Assembly (NCBI RefSeq): GCF_006970865.1
Contig: NZ_CP035503.1
Location: 4,229,001 to 4,293,000, forward strand
DNA: 64,000 bases
Reading direction: 5' to 3'
Origin: Rhodoferax sediminis
GTDB taxonomy: Bacteria > Pseudomonadota > Gammaproteobacteria > Burkholderiales > Burkholderiaceae_C
Shown here piece after piece: positions 36,100-44,753 of the stretch (its first letter is position 1; every line of letters begins with the position of its first letter). The notes under the pieces are model-generated. The model worked only from the letters and a program-made list of their open reading frames with translations, was not told where the DNA came from and did no database searches. A program made the position numbers and the translations under genes.

Positions 36100-36825
36100 A
36101 TGCCCCAGCACATCGGAATCGTTGGCTGCTCCTTTGAAGGCGCAGCGCTTTGCTACAAAACGATTTGCGCGGAAGGCGCGGCGCTGCTCGGCCCGCACGC
36201 GCACCCCGAGGTCTCGCTGCACACGCACTCGCTCGCCGACTACGTGGACTGCCTGGAGCGCGGCGACTGGCCCGGCGTGGGCGAGTTGATGCTCTCGTCC
36301 GCGCACAAGCTCGCAGCCGCAGGCGCCGACTTTCTGATCTGCCCCGACAACACCATCCACCAGGCGCTCCCTTATGTCGAGCCGCGCTCCCCGCGGCCCT
36401 GGCTGCACATCGCCAGCGTCGTCGCCGACGAAGCAGCCGGGCGCGGGTTCCGGCGCGTGGGGATCACCGGCACGCGCTGGCTGGTGGAGAGCGAGGTCTA
36501 TCCCGACCAGCTCACCGCGTGCGGACTCGCGTACCTGCGCCCGAGCACCTTGGATCGCGACGAGATCCAGCGCATCATCATGGACGAGCTGGTGTGCGGC
36601 ATCTTCAAGCCTGAGGCGGTCGCCCGCTTTCAGCAGGTGATCCAGCGCATGAAAGACCAGGGCTGCGACGCCGTCGTCCTCGGCTGCACCGAGATCCCCC
36701 TGATCATGAACGACGCGAATTCGCCGCTGCCGACGCTGGACTCCACACGCCTGCTGGCACGGGCAGCCTTGCGCCGGGCGGTGCAGGGCGAGGCGCCGAC
36801 GATTGTGAAAGAAAAAGGCCTGTAG
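36100..36825 (+). CDS. Aspartate/glutamate racemase family protein
   Basis: This 241-residue cofactor-independent racemase has both catalytic Cys in their motifs: FLICPDNTIHQ and VVLGCTEIPLIM. A start GIVGCSFEGAALCYKTI is typical of the YgeA-like branch. The substrate (Asp, Glu or another amino acid) is not readable. Its last codons (KEKGL and the TAG) lie in a dispersed repeat. Confidence 0.9.
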   Translation: MPQHIGIVGCSFEGAALCYKTICAEGAALLGPHAHPEVSLHTHSLADYVDCLERGDWPGVGELMLSSAHKLAAAGADFLICPDNTIHQALPYVEPRSPRPWLHIASVVADEAAGRGFRRVGITGTRWLVESEVYPDQLTACGLAYLRPSTLDRDEIQRIIMDELVCGIFKPEAVARFQQVIQRMKDQGCDAVVLGCTEIPLIMNDANSPLPTLDSTRLLARAALRRAVQGEAPTIVKEKGL

Positions 36826-36861
36826 CCCATACGGTATCTGCGCAAGCAGCTATTGAAAACG
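36808..36861 (+). repeat. Dispersed ~50-bp intergenic repeat
   Basis: GAAAAAGGCCTGTAGCCC, a variable middle, then CAGCTATTGAAAAC. It contains the stop codon of the racemase gene. Confidence 0.7.
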
Positions 36862-36917
36862 GAGCGCCGTCGTTCAAACCGCAAGCGCCCGCCAACACCC
36901 TGCGGTGATTGCACTGG

Positions 36918-36946
36918 CTATTCGCCGCACAATTTGCGGTGAATAG
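36918..36946. promoter_or_regulatory. Inverted repeat upstream of fic, candidate operator
   Basis: Arms CTATTCGCCGCA and TGCGGTGAATAG (one mismatch), 5-base spacer, 15 bases before the fic start. The placement would let a bound protein block transcription or translation start of fic. Confidence 0.55.
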
Positions 36947-36961
36947 CCGCATAATCGCCGC

Positions 36962-38077
36962 ATGCCCTCCTACGCCGACCCCCTCTACATCTGGCAGCAA
37001 GCCGACTGGCCGCACTGGCGCTTCGACGCCGCCGCACTGGCCGAGCCGCTGGCGCAGGTGCACCGCGCGCAGGGCCACCTGCAGGGGCGCATGGCCGAGT
37101 TGGGGCTGGCACAGCGCGAGCAGGCCACCTTGCAGGCGCTCACGCAGGAAGTCGTTAAAACCAGTGAGATCGAAGGCGAGCGGCTCAATCTGGAGACCGT
37201 GCGCTCGTCCATCGCGCGCAGGCTGGGCGTGGACATCGGGGCGCTGGCGCCCGCGGACCGGCATGTGGACGGCGTGGTGGACATGGTGCTGGACGCCACC
37301 GGCCGGTTCGATGCGCCCCTCACCGTCGAGCGCCTGTTTGGCTGGCACGCCGCCCTGTTTCCCACCGGCTACAGCGGCATGGCGCGCATCCGCATTGGTG
37401 CGTGGCGAGATGACGCCACCGGGCCCATGCAAGTTGTCTCCGGCCCCATTGGCCGGCAAAAGGTGCACTTCGAAGCACCGCCTGCCCCCACGCTGGCCGC
37501 GCAAACCCAGACCTTCCTGCAGTGGTTCAACGCCGAGGCCGTGGGCGACGCACTCATCAAGGCCGGCGTGGCGCACCTGTGGCTGGTGACGCTGCACCCC
37601 TTCGACGACGGCAATGGCCGCATCTCACGCGCCGTAGGCGACATGGCGCTGGCGCGCGCCGAGGGGAGCAGCCAGCGCTTTTACAGCCTGAGCGCCCAAA
37701 TCCAGCGCGAGCGCAAAGACTATTACGACCAGCTGGAGGCCACGCAAAAAGGCACGCTGGACGTGACCCCCTGGCTCGCCTGGTTCCTGGGCTGCCTGCT
37801 GCGCGCGGTGCAAGGCGCCAACGACACCCTGACCATCGTGCCGGGCAAGGCCCAGTTCTGGCAGCGCTGGGCCGGCACGCCCCTGAACGAGCGACAGATC
37901 AAGCTCATCAACCGGCTGCTCGACGGCTTTGAGGGCAAGCTCACCACGGCCAAATGGGCGGCCATTGCCAAGTGCTCCACCGACACGGCACTGCGCGATA
38001 TCAACGACCTGCTGGCGCAGGGGGTTCTGCGCAAGCTGGAGGGTGGCGGGCGTAGCACGGGGTATGAATTTCGCTGA
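36962..38077 (+). CDS. Fic family protein (DUF4172 type)
   Basis: 371 residues. The Fic active-site motif is complete, HPFDDGNGRISR, with the catalytic His at residue 212. The N-terminal inhibitory motif (S/T)xxxE(G/N) is present as TSEIEG at residues 67-72, so the enzyme is probably auto-inhibited. A winged-helix-like domain follows at the C-terminus (WAAIAKCSTDTALRDINDLL). Fic enzymes usually transfer AMP to hydroxyls of target proteins. The C-terminal helix-turn-helix suggests self-regulation through the inverted repeat at 36918. Confidence 0.9.
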   Translation: MPSYADPLYIWQQADWPHWRFDAAALAEPLAQVHRAQGHLQGRMAELGLAQREQATLQALTQEVVKTSEIEGERLNLETVRSSIARRLGVDIGALAPADRHVDGVVDMVLDATGRFDAPLTVERLFGWHAALFPTGYSGMARIRIGAWRDDATGPMQVVSGPIGRQKVHFEAPPAPTLAAQTQTFLQWFNAEAVGDALIKAGVAHLWLVTLHPFDDGNGRISRAVGDMALARAEGSSQRFYSLSAQIQRERKDYYDQLEATQKGTLDVTPWLAWFLGCLLRAVQGANDTLTIVPGKAQFWQRWAGTPLNERQIKLINRLLDGFEGKLTTAKWAAIAKCSTDTALRDINDLLAQGVLRKLEGGGRSTGYEFR

Positions 38078-38113
38078 ATATTAATTCAACTAAGCCATTG
38101 TTTTATATGAATA

Positions 38114-38150
38114 TTCGGTGTAAAAAGCATTTTTTAACTAATACACCGAA
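38114..38150. promoter_or_regulatory. Inverted repeat abutting the next start codon, candidate operator
   Basis: Perfect 9-bp arms TTCGGTGTA (38114-38122) and TACACCGAA (38142-38150), with an AT-rich spacer; the second arm ends directly before the ATG at 38151. The core differs from the fic repeat. It probably controls the following gene. Confidence 0.55.
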
Positions 38151-39092
38151 ATGCTCGAAACAAGCGCCGCCATTTCACGCCAATACATCGACGCTGTTTC
38201 GGTCTTTGAAGCACTCGAAGAGGCGCTGGAAGAGGCGGCCCAGGTACGCGGCGGCATGTACTGGCACGCAGGTCCACCCACATCACCCGACGCCAGGTAT
38301 CTGGTGCGAACGACCCCGGCCGGCGCAGAGACCAGCTTGGGGGGGCGCACACCGGAAACCGAAGCGATCTACGCCCGGTTCACCCAACGCAAGCGCGAAA
38401 GCGCAGAGCGGGTCTCCGGCTTGCAGGCCGCACTGGTGCAGCAGCAACGGCTCAACCGCGCATTGCGTGTGGGCCGGGTCGACCCGCTGATCGTCGCGCT
38501 GCTGAACCGCTTGGCAAGCACCCAACTGAGCGACCACTTCCGTGTGGTCGGAACCCACGCGCTGTATGCCTTTGAAGCCGCCGCCGGCGTGCGCCTGGAC
38601 GCCGAGGCCCTGGCCACGCGAGACATCGACTTGCTGTGGGACACGCGCAAGCGCATTATTTTTTCCACCCAATTGGCGCGCGTGGACAGCTCCATGCTCG
38701 GCGTCTTCAAGAAGGTGGACGCCACCTTTCGCATGCGTAAAAGCCAAAAATACACCGCCGTCAACAAAGATGGTTTTGAGGTCGACATCATCCGCCGGGA
38801 ACGGACCGGCGACGACCCGCATCCCATCAAGCTCAGCGCCGAAGACGAAGATTTTTGGGTCGCCCAGGCACGCCGCGCCAATGTGCTGCTGGATTCGCCC
38901 GGCTTCTCGGCGGTGATCGTGGCCAGCAATGGCGCCATGGCCCGCATGAACACCGTGCACCCAGCAACGTTCGTGACGTTCAAACGGTGGCTGTCCACCC
39001 AACCCGAGCGCGAAGCCCTCAAGCGCCGCCGCGACCTGCTGCAGGCCGACACCGTGCAGGAGCTGCTTGACAAGTACCTCCCGCAGCTATGA
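38151..39092 (+). CDS. GSU2403-type nucleotidyltransferase-fold protein
   Basis: This 313-residue protein resembles the NTP_transf_8 (GSU2403) family. A nucleotidyltransferase-like core is seen in VVGTHALYAFEAAAGVRL followed by ATRDIDLLWDTRK (the DxD of the fold) and FEVDIIRRE (third acidic residue). The family turns up in accessory DNA, and the fold is shared with toxin-antitoxin nucleotidyltransferases; activity is unproven. The upstream half is helical. It lies 73 bases after fic. Confidence 0.75.
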   Translation: MLETSAAISRQYIDAVSVFEALEEALEEAAQVRGGMYWHAGPPTSPDARYLVRTTPAGAETSLGGRTPETEAIYARFTQRKRESAERVSGLQAALVQQQRLNRALRVGRVDPLIVALLNRLASTQLSDHFRVVGTHALYAFEAAAGVRLDAEALATRDIDLLWDTRKRIIFSTQLARVDSSMLGVFKKVDATFRMRKSQKYTAVNKDGFEVDIIRRERTGDDPHPIKLSAEDEDFWVAQARRANVLLDSPGFSAVIVASNGAMARMNTVHPATFVTFKRWLSTQPEREALKRRRDLLQADTVQELLDKYLPQL

Positions 39093-39108
39093 CGGCATGT
39101 AGCCGGGT

Positions 39109-39477
39109 TCAGAAACTGAGCGAGGCTGCCCCGGCCAGCAGTCGCTCATGCATCGCGCTCGCGCCCACGATCTGCACGCCCTCGATGAAGTCCTCCGGCG
39201 CATAGCCGCGCGCCTTGACGCAGGGCGGACAGGCCCAGATCGTGCCGCCACGCTTCAGGAAATCATCGATGAGGGCCTTGAGGGGTTCGAGCGGCGGGAC
39301 GTGCGTCAGATCGATGGCGCGCTTGCGCACCAGATCGACCGCTGCGCTGGTGAGGAAGGCATAGACCTTCAAGCCCGCGGTGATGCCGCCATTGGCGATG
39401 GTGAAGCCGACCGACGACAACTCGTGGTCGGTACCTCGGGTCATCAGGATGACCAATTCCCTGGATGCTTCGGACAT
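39109..39477 (-). CDS. DsrE-family protein
   Basis: 122 residues with a DsrE/DsrF-like fold: ELVILMTRGTDHELSSVGFTIANG, KVYAFLTSAAVDLVRK, GGTIWACPPCVKARGYAPEDF. The CxxC-like pair (CPPC) is the likely redox or sulfur-handling site. Its role is unknown. AGGAGCG lies before the ATG at 39477. Confidence 0.8.
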   Translation of the reverse strand: MSEASRELVILMTRGTDHELSSVGFTIANGGITAGLKVYAFLTSAAVDLVRKRAIDLTHVPPLEPLKALIDDFLKRGGTIWACPPCVKARGYAPEDFIEGVQIVGASAMHERLLAGAASLSF

Positions 39478-39528
39478 GATTGCGCTCCTATGCTGATCGG
39501 TTGACATGCTTGCCGGACACAGGCGCGG

Positions 39529-39660
39529 TTGTTGTGCGCGTGTGCCGACACTTACAAGATAGCCGTCAACGGCGGCCTTGTCTTGCCGCGTGTGGCCAAG
39601 CAGATCGGCTACGAGTCGGAGGCGGCGTTCAGCCGCGCCTTCAGGCCCGCGCGGGAATGG
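39529..39660 (+). pseudogene. Remnant of an AraC-family regulator C-terminus
   Basis: VAKQIGYESEAAFSRAFR is the second helix-turn-helix of an AraC/XylS regulator (usual form VAxxVGYxSxxAFSRAFK). No N-terminal domain lies upstream, and the fragment runs out of the family pattern as it enters the end of the GST gene. It is a leftover, probably made when the DsrE/GST region was rearranged. Confidence 0.6.
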
Positions 39661-40345
39661 CCAAACCCTTCACCACCGCCGGCCGCGCCACGAACGCCGC
39701 CAGCACCCGCTTCACGTTCGCAAAATCGTCGAACCCCACCAGCTCGCCCGCCTCGTAGAACCCGACCAGGTTGCGCACCCACGGGAAGACGGCGATGTCG
39801 GCAATGGTGTAGGCGTCGCCCATGATCCAGGCGCGGCTTGAGAGGCGCTGGTCCAGCACGGCCAGCAGGCGCTTCGACTCGTCCACGTAGCGGTCGCGCG
39901 GGCGCTTGTCCTCGTAGTCCTTGCCGGCGAACTTGTGGAAGAAGCCCAGCTGCCCAAACATCGGGCCGATGCCGCCCATCTGCCACATCAGCCACTGGAT
40001 CGTCTCGTAGCGGCCGGCGGCATCCTGCGGGAGAAACAAGCCGGTCTTCTCTGCCAGGTAGATCAGGATAGCGCCGGTTTCGAACAGCGCCAGCGGTTTA
40101 TCCCCAGGACCATGGGGATCGAGGATGGCCGGGATCTTGTTGTTGGGGTTGAGCGAGAGAAATTCCGGCGACATCTGGTCGTGCGTCGCAAAGTTGACCA
40201 GATGCGGCTCGTACGGCAGGCCCGTCTCCTCCAGCATGATCGACACCTTGACGCCATTGGGCGTGGGCAGGGAGTAGAGCTGCAGCCGGTCGGGGTGCTG
40301 GGCAGGCCATTTCGCGGTGACGGGGAAGGTGGAGAGGTTGGGCAT
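39641..40345 (-). CDS. Glutathione S-transferase (YfcG/YghU-like)
   Basis: This 234-residue protein has a thioredoxin-fold N-terminal domain (LQLYSLPTPNGVKVSIMLEETGL), the glutathione-site segment NKIPAILDPHG with LFETGAILIYLAEKTG, and an all-helical C-terminal domain. The N of TPNGVKV is the expected YfcG/YghU-type catalytic residue. Such enzymes show disulfide reductase activity toward 2-hydroxyethyl disulfide. AAGGA precedes the ATG at 40345. Confidence 0.92.
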   Translation of the reverse strand: MPNLSTFPVTAKWPAQHPDRLQLYSLPTPNGVKVSIMLEETGLPYEPHLVNFATHDQMSPEFLSLNPNNKIPAILDPHGPGDKPLALFETGAILIYLAEKTGLFLPQDAAGRYETIQWLMWQMGGIGPMFGQLGFFHKFAGKDYEDKRPRDRYVDESKRLLAVLDQRLSSRAWIMGDAYTIADIAVFPWVRNLVGFYEAGELVGFDDFANVKRVLAAFVARPAVVKGLAIPARA

Positions 40346-40400
40346 GGGGGTCCTTGGACTGGAAGCGGGCGTCAAGTTCTTTGCGTTGAACATTCTGACT

Positions 40401-40425
40401 CAATCAAAATTGGCCGGTTGCAAGA
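40401..40425 (+). repeat. Truncated copy of the ~50-bp repeat
   Basis: Only the AATCAAAATTGGCCGGTTGC half of the dispersed repeat is present, in the gap upstream of the GST gene. Confidence 0.5.
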
Positions 40426-40525
40426 CGCCTTCAAGCGCCATGCGACCGCCCGCTTTCAATAGGCCATAACTCCGAACCATGAAGGCTTTGGCGCCGTAAT
40501 CCTCAACCGCACAAAGATCGGGTGG

Positions 40526-43477
40526 TCAAGAGCGGATGGAGTATCGGCCTTCGCGCTCCTTGAACGCCCGTTCCCCGCCTTCCAAAAGCGTGCATACGGC
40601 CTGGCGGATTCCGTCCTTTTCCCCGTCATGGCTGTTCTCAAGTGAGCCGGAGATATACGTAATGCAAGGAAACGCTTGAATGCTAGGTCTTTGTGCGGTT
40701 GCAACAATCACCTGCTCTGCGTCGGTGGCAACTACCAAGTTCGGGTTGTGGGTAACCAAGATGATCTGGCGCTTTTCCTTTGCCTTGCGAATGTACGGAA
40801 CGAGTTGAAGATAGATCGACGAGTTATCCAAGTTGCCCTCCGGTTGATCAATAACCAAGGGGCGGCGATCATCCTCATCCATGAGGAGATAGAGCACAAG
40901 TAGCGCAATACCTCGTGTCCCAGGGGAGAGAAACTCCAACTCAGTTCCGCCGTACTTAATCTTGTATGTAGTGCCGATGTGATCGGTCGAAAACATCCAG
41001 TCAAACAAATCAATCATTTTCGGGCTTGGCGATGCAAATTTACTCATGAAATCTACGGGTGAAACTATTGAAACAAAATGCTTTAAGGCAGGATCGATTT
41101 TCTGGATATCGCCGCTTTTCCACGCTGGCGCCAAAGTATTCAATACAAACTTCTCGATTTCGTCCTTCTTGGCAAGCGCTTGTGGTTTGCGACCGTCATA
41201 GAAGCGCTGCGCCTTCTCCAGCCAATCACTTGTATCCACACGATATCCAGCCGAGAGTTCAAATTTCATCTCTTCTCCCAAAGAGCTAAGCGCCTGCTTC
41301 ATCGGGGCATACAAGTCTTGCAAGCCTTGCTCGTCCTCAGCCAATGCTGAGAAAAACTTCAGGTACAACTCCTCCCGTTCGTGCTCACGTTGCCGTAACA
41401 GCTTGGTCACTTTGACGTCCAAATCGTCGATCTCTTTCGCCAGACGCTGTGCAGTGGCTTCTTGCATGCTGATCTGCTTTTGTAGATCAAGTAGTCTTTT
41501 TCTGTTCAGTTCGTCTTTCGACAGCAGTTCTTGCAGACCCTTGATTCGGCGCGCGATCTCTACAAGTGACTTGCCATCTGTCGCGACCTTGGCTTCGTCG
41601 CCGCGCAAGGCGGATATCTCGGCATCCAATGCAACTACCCCTGCTGACAAGTCATGAGCAGCACTCATATCCCATTGTGGAAGTAGCTTTGCAAGCATGG
41701 AGTCGAAGATAAATGTCGCCTCGGGGTGGGAATCAATCAATTCTGTGATTTGGCGCTCGGTTCGCTCCTTTATAGCGACGTAGGATTTCTGGAAATCCTC
41801 CACGCCGCGTCGTTGTCTGGTTTTCTCAGCGATGACCTTTTCACACGCGTTCAGCGCTCCTTGCTCCGCCTCAAGCTGCTTCAAAACCGCCTGATCCGCG
41901 AGCCCTTGAACCGATGGAAGTTGTTTTTTCAACTCTCCGATTTGCGCTTGCGTTTGCGTTTTGAGGGCCTCCTTGCTTGACCGTTGGCCGAGACTGCCGT
42001 ACAAGCGCTCAATTTCCCTGTTCAATGTAGCGAGCTGACCGCGAAATTCGTCTTGACGCGATTGAGACGCCGCCTCCCGTGACGAGCGCAATTCTTCAAA
42101 TGAAGAGAAGCCTTCCTTGTGAATCTCACCAAGATGAGAAAAAACGACCTCCTCAATCGCCACCTGCAACTCATTTCCATGATGGTCATCGGAACAAAGT
42201 CGTTCGACGAAATCTTGGGACAGGTAGCGCACCAATGGGCGTTGACTTGGGTACGGATGATCGGTCAACACCCCGCACGTTTTTGCCCCAGCGCCCCATC
42301 CAAGCTCCACCGTGGTACCGCTTAAGTGCAAGCGACCCTTTGTAACGAATGAGGATTGAGAATTGGGGTCCATAGCAATACCGGACGCGAAAGCTACCAA
42401 ATCCGCGATAGCTGTCTTGCCGGACCCCTTTTCCCCAATGATCGCAACCAGCCCAGAATTGAAAGAAATCGACGACTGCGTGAACCAGCCATTACTCTTA
42501 GAAATTTGAAGAGATGCAATCACGCGACTGGCATCGGAAAGCTGGGGCTTAGTCGAACTGATTTGGACTCGCGCTTCGGGCTCCCATAGTACTTGTCTCA
42601 AGCCTTCAAACGTCGGATCCGCTTTGATCCAGCAGAAGCGGTCATCGTTTGGCTTGAAAAGCTTCGAAACCTCGTGGGCATCGGAGCCATGCAAGCAAGG
42701 CTTCAGAGATCCATAAAGCTGCTCGATCTTTTCAGGGCAAAGATTTTCCTTCTGCCCTAAGTAGTGAAGTCGGTCGCTTGGATTGCCGGAAAAAACGAAG
42801 TCACAGTTCTTGAGGATTTCTTCTCGCATCGCGGCGAAGCCGTCCAATGGAAGGCCGCTGATCCCGTCTTTTCCATTGGAAATTCCGATCAGACAATTCG
42901 CCCTCAGCCAACCTTCGTCCCGAAACCAATTCAAAATCACTTCATAAGAAGGCTTAAATTGCTCAATTCCTCGTCGGTACGCGACGTCGTCATCGTTCAA
43001 TGCGGCGTCCTGCGCACGCGCGAACTCGATTAGCTCCTCTCGGATGCATCCATACCTTAGCTGGTTGTATGAGACTTTGAGGTTCTTCAACGCTCGTTTG
43101 ATTTTCTGGATATGCTGCGAGTCCGACGGATCTACTAATAGGTGGATGTTCAGTGCCTTGCCGTCCTTAGTGGAAGGAAGCGCACGAAACTCTATGTTGG
43201 GAACTAATAGCTTGACCGACTGGAGTCGCGGCTTGGCGTTGTCTCCGTAGGCAGAGAGAAGCTTTTCATAGCCGTCGATGGACATGTAGTCAGTGACGCC
43301 GATCACCGCAATTCCGCTCGTGGCTGCCGACACCTCCAGGGAATCGATGTATTGATCCCAACTGATCCCTAGAAAGGATGCGCCGAGTTTACTTTCGGGG
43401 GTATGTATATGTAGATCCCACCTGCGCCATTCCGAGCCATTGGGATAGGCGGATTGCCCCGGCTTTTTTTGCTGCAT
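40526..43477 (-). CDS. TrlF-type PHP-domain/ABC-like ATPase, probable defence protein
   Basis: 983 residues. N-terminal PHP-type metal hydrolase domain: DLHIHTPE (residues 21-28), GVTDYMS, NIEFR, NIHLLV and HGSDAH (263-268). Then an SMC/RecF-like ATPase: Walker A GEKGSGKTAIAD (348-359), a long coiled coil (about 440-720), signature LSPGTRG, Walker B LVIDQPEGNLDN and the H-loop VTHNP. This is the architecture of TrlF-family conflict-system proteins, in which an ATPase senses and the PHP domain cuts nucleic acid or removes phosphates. It has lower GC than its neighbours, suggesting transfer. GGAGAGG precedes the ATG. Confidence 0.85.
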   Translation of the reverse strand: MQQKKPGQSAYPNGSEWRRWDLHIHTPESKLGASFLGISWDQYIDSLEVSAATSGIAVIGVTDYMSIDGYEKLLSAYGDNAKPRLQSVKLLVPNIEFRALPSTKDGKALNIHLLVDPSDSQHIQKIKRALKNLKVSYNQLRYGCIREELIEFARAQDAALNDDDVAYRRGIEQFKPSYEVILNWFRDEGWLRANCLIGISNGKDGISGLPLDGFAAMREEILKNCDFVFSGNPSDRLHYLGQKENLCPEKIEQLYGSLKPCLHGSDAHEVSKLFKPNDDRFCWIKADPTFEGLRQVLWEPEARVQISSTKPQLSDASRVIASLQISKSNGWFTQSSISFNSGLVAIIGEKGSGKTAIADLVAFASGIAMDPNSQSSFVTKGRLHLSGTTVELGWGAGAKTCGVLTDHPYPSQRPLVRYLSQDFVERLCSDDHHGNELQVAIEEVVFSHLGEIHKEGFSSFEELRSSREAASQSRQDEFRGQLATLNREIERLYGSLGQRSSKEALKTQTQAQIGELKKQLPSVQGLADQAVLKQLEAEQGALNACEKVIAEKTRQRRGVEDFQKSYVAIKERTERQITELIDSHPEATFIFDSMLAKLLPQWDMSAAHDLSAGVVALDAEISALRGDEAKVATDGKSLVEIARRIKGLQELLSKDELNRKRLLDLQKQISMQEATAQRLAKEIDDLDVKVTKLLRQREHEREELYLKFFSALAEDEQGLQDLYAPMKQALSSLGEEMKFELSAGYRVDTSDWLEKAQRFYDGRKPQALAKKDEIEKFVLNTLAPAWKSGDIQKIDPALKHFVSIVSPVDFMSKFASPSPKMIDLFDWMFSTDHIGTTYKIKYGGTELEFLSPGTRGIALLVLYLLMDEDDRRPLVIDQPEGNLDNSSIYLQLVPYIRKAKEKRQIILVTHNPNLVVATDAEQVIVATAQRPSIQAFPCITYISGSLENSHDGEKDGIRQAVCTLLEGGERAFKEREGRYSIRS

Positions 43478-43486
43478 AACCTCTCC

Positions 43487-43910
43487 TCAGTCCGTCAACT
43501 TAAACACCACATGTAGCTCCATGAAAACGCGAGCCCTTCTTGGCGGTCGCCACTTTGTCGCACTAGCCACGGGTCGCGGTCCAGCGCATTGACGACCTGA
43601 TGTCCGTACCACCGTGCCATCTTCAGTGCGCTGATCACGACTTTGGAGACGCCATCGCGAATGACTTTGCAACTAAGTTTGTCCGCATTTTGAATCGTGC
43701 TGAACTGCCAGTCCTATGCCTCCAGTACCAGCAAGCGCCGACGCGGATACAGCACGACAAGGTCGAATGCAAATGCCGGGGGCCACTCGGAACGTCGTAC
43801 CAGAGGAGGTGATCGTCGACGAGCTTTTGCGCAAGTCGCTCGGCAAGCCGTCGCTCGCCGCCGGTCATGCGCGAAACGCAGGTACCGATCGAAAGAATAA
43901 GGGTCGCCAT
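43487..43910 (-). pseudogene. Broken NERD-domain (nuclease-related) helicase-type gene
   Basis: It opens with RMTGGERRLAERLAQKL and LLWYDVPSGPRHLH, the start of NERD-domain helicase-like proteins. The frame is then lost; in the next frame FDLVVLYPRRRLLVLEA continues the same domain, hits a TAG, then goes on as DWQFSTIQNADKL. Later QVVNALDRDP and AFSWSY still match, with another shift. The remnant stops 9 bases before the TrlF start; the helicase part is absent. Confidence 0.7.
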
Positions 43911-43934
43911 CCGGGTGTGCGCAGGCAATTTGTC

Positions 43935-44387
43935 TTATGGTTTGCCCGCTTTGAGCTTTGCAAACATTTCAGACATGAGATCGCTGGTGACTAGTTTGGA
44001 GTCCTGGAATCCATGAAGAGCAGAGTTGTCCCAACGCCCCATCGCCAGTAGATTTCCCGAGCTGGCATCAAAGATATCGATGGTCAACGTCCGCAGGTAC
44101 ATGACAACGTCCCAGCGCCACACGTCGGAATAGCTGACGATTGCGTCGACATCAGCACTCTTTCTTGTCCCGGCCGGCAGAGCTGCCTTAGGCGCTACCC
44201 CCTGCGCCAGCAGAGCAGCCCGAACGTTGGTATCCATGTCAACGGAGTTTCCTTCCTGCGGAATCAGCGCGGCGGTAGCTATGGGCTTGGGCGCAGCGAT
44301 TTGGGCCAGCGTCACATTCTGGGAAGTTGCACAGCCGGTCATCAGAGCGCAAATAAGTACGGCGAGCGAGAAAAAGAAGCGGTTCAT
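43935..44387 (-). CDS. Putative lipoprotein (DUF4136-like)
   Basis: 150 residues with a lipoprotein signal: RFFFSLAVLICALMTGC, lipobox Cys near residue 19. The mature part has SDVDAIVSYSDVWRWD and LTIDIFDASSGNLLAMGRWDN, resembling DUF4136 lipoproteins. The ATG at 44387 gives the lipobox in the right place; more upstream codons are open but unlikely. Function unknown. Confidence 0.7.
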   Translation of the reverse strand: MNRFFFSLAVLICALMTGCATSQNVTLAQIAAPKPIATAALIPQEGNSVDMDTNVRAALLAQGVAPKAALPAGTRKSADVDAIVSYSDVWRWDVVMYLRTLTIDIFDASSGNLLAMGRWDNSALHGFQDSKLVTSDLMSEMFAKLKAGKP

Positions 44388-44645
44388 TGGGGGTTTGGTG
44401 AAGATTGAAGGGAGAGAAAGGGGGCTCGAACGAATAAAAGCCGCCATCGGAAGAAACCAGGTCGCTAACACTTTGACACAACCATCATCGCGCCGAATGT
44501 GTCGTTCGGCCAGCGGGGATGTACGGTGAAGTGCGGCAAAGGTCTGTAATTGCACAAAGGATTTTTGTGACTTATTCACCAAGGCCGCTTGCAATGGTCA
44601 TTGGCACACGGCGCGTCTCATCCCGGTTTTAGCTGTGGTTTAAGC

Positions 44646-44697
44646 ATCAAATTGGCCGTTAGCCCATACAGGACATAGGCGAGAAGCTATAAATACA
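44646..44697 (+). repeat. Dispersed ~50-bp intergenic repeat
   Basis: ATCAAATTGGCCGTTAGCCC, a variable middle, then GAAGCTATAAATAC, in the gap before the PanE-like gene. Confidence 0.7.
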
Positions 44698-44753
44698 GGA
44701 GCGTGACGCACTGGGCTGAAAATCACTGCTTAAACATCAAAAGGAGAGATCGA

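Noticed and set aside
36962..43910. Prophage or integrative element with an integrase
   Set aside because: No integrase, recombinase, transposase or tRNA target was found in the accessory block; only genes of accessory type and repeats.
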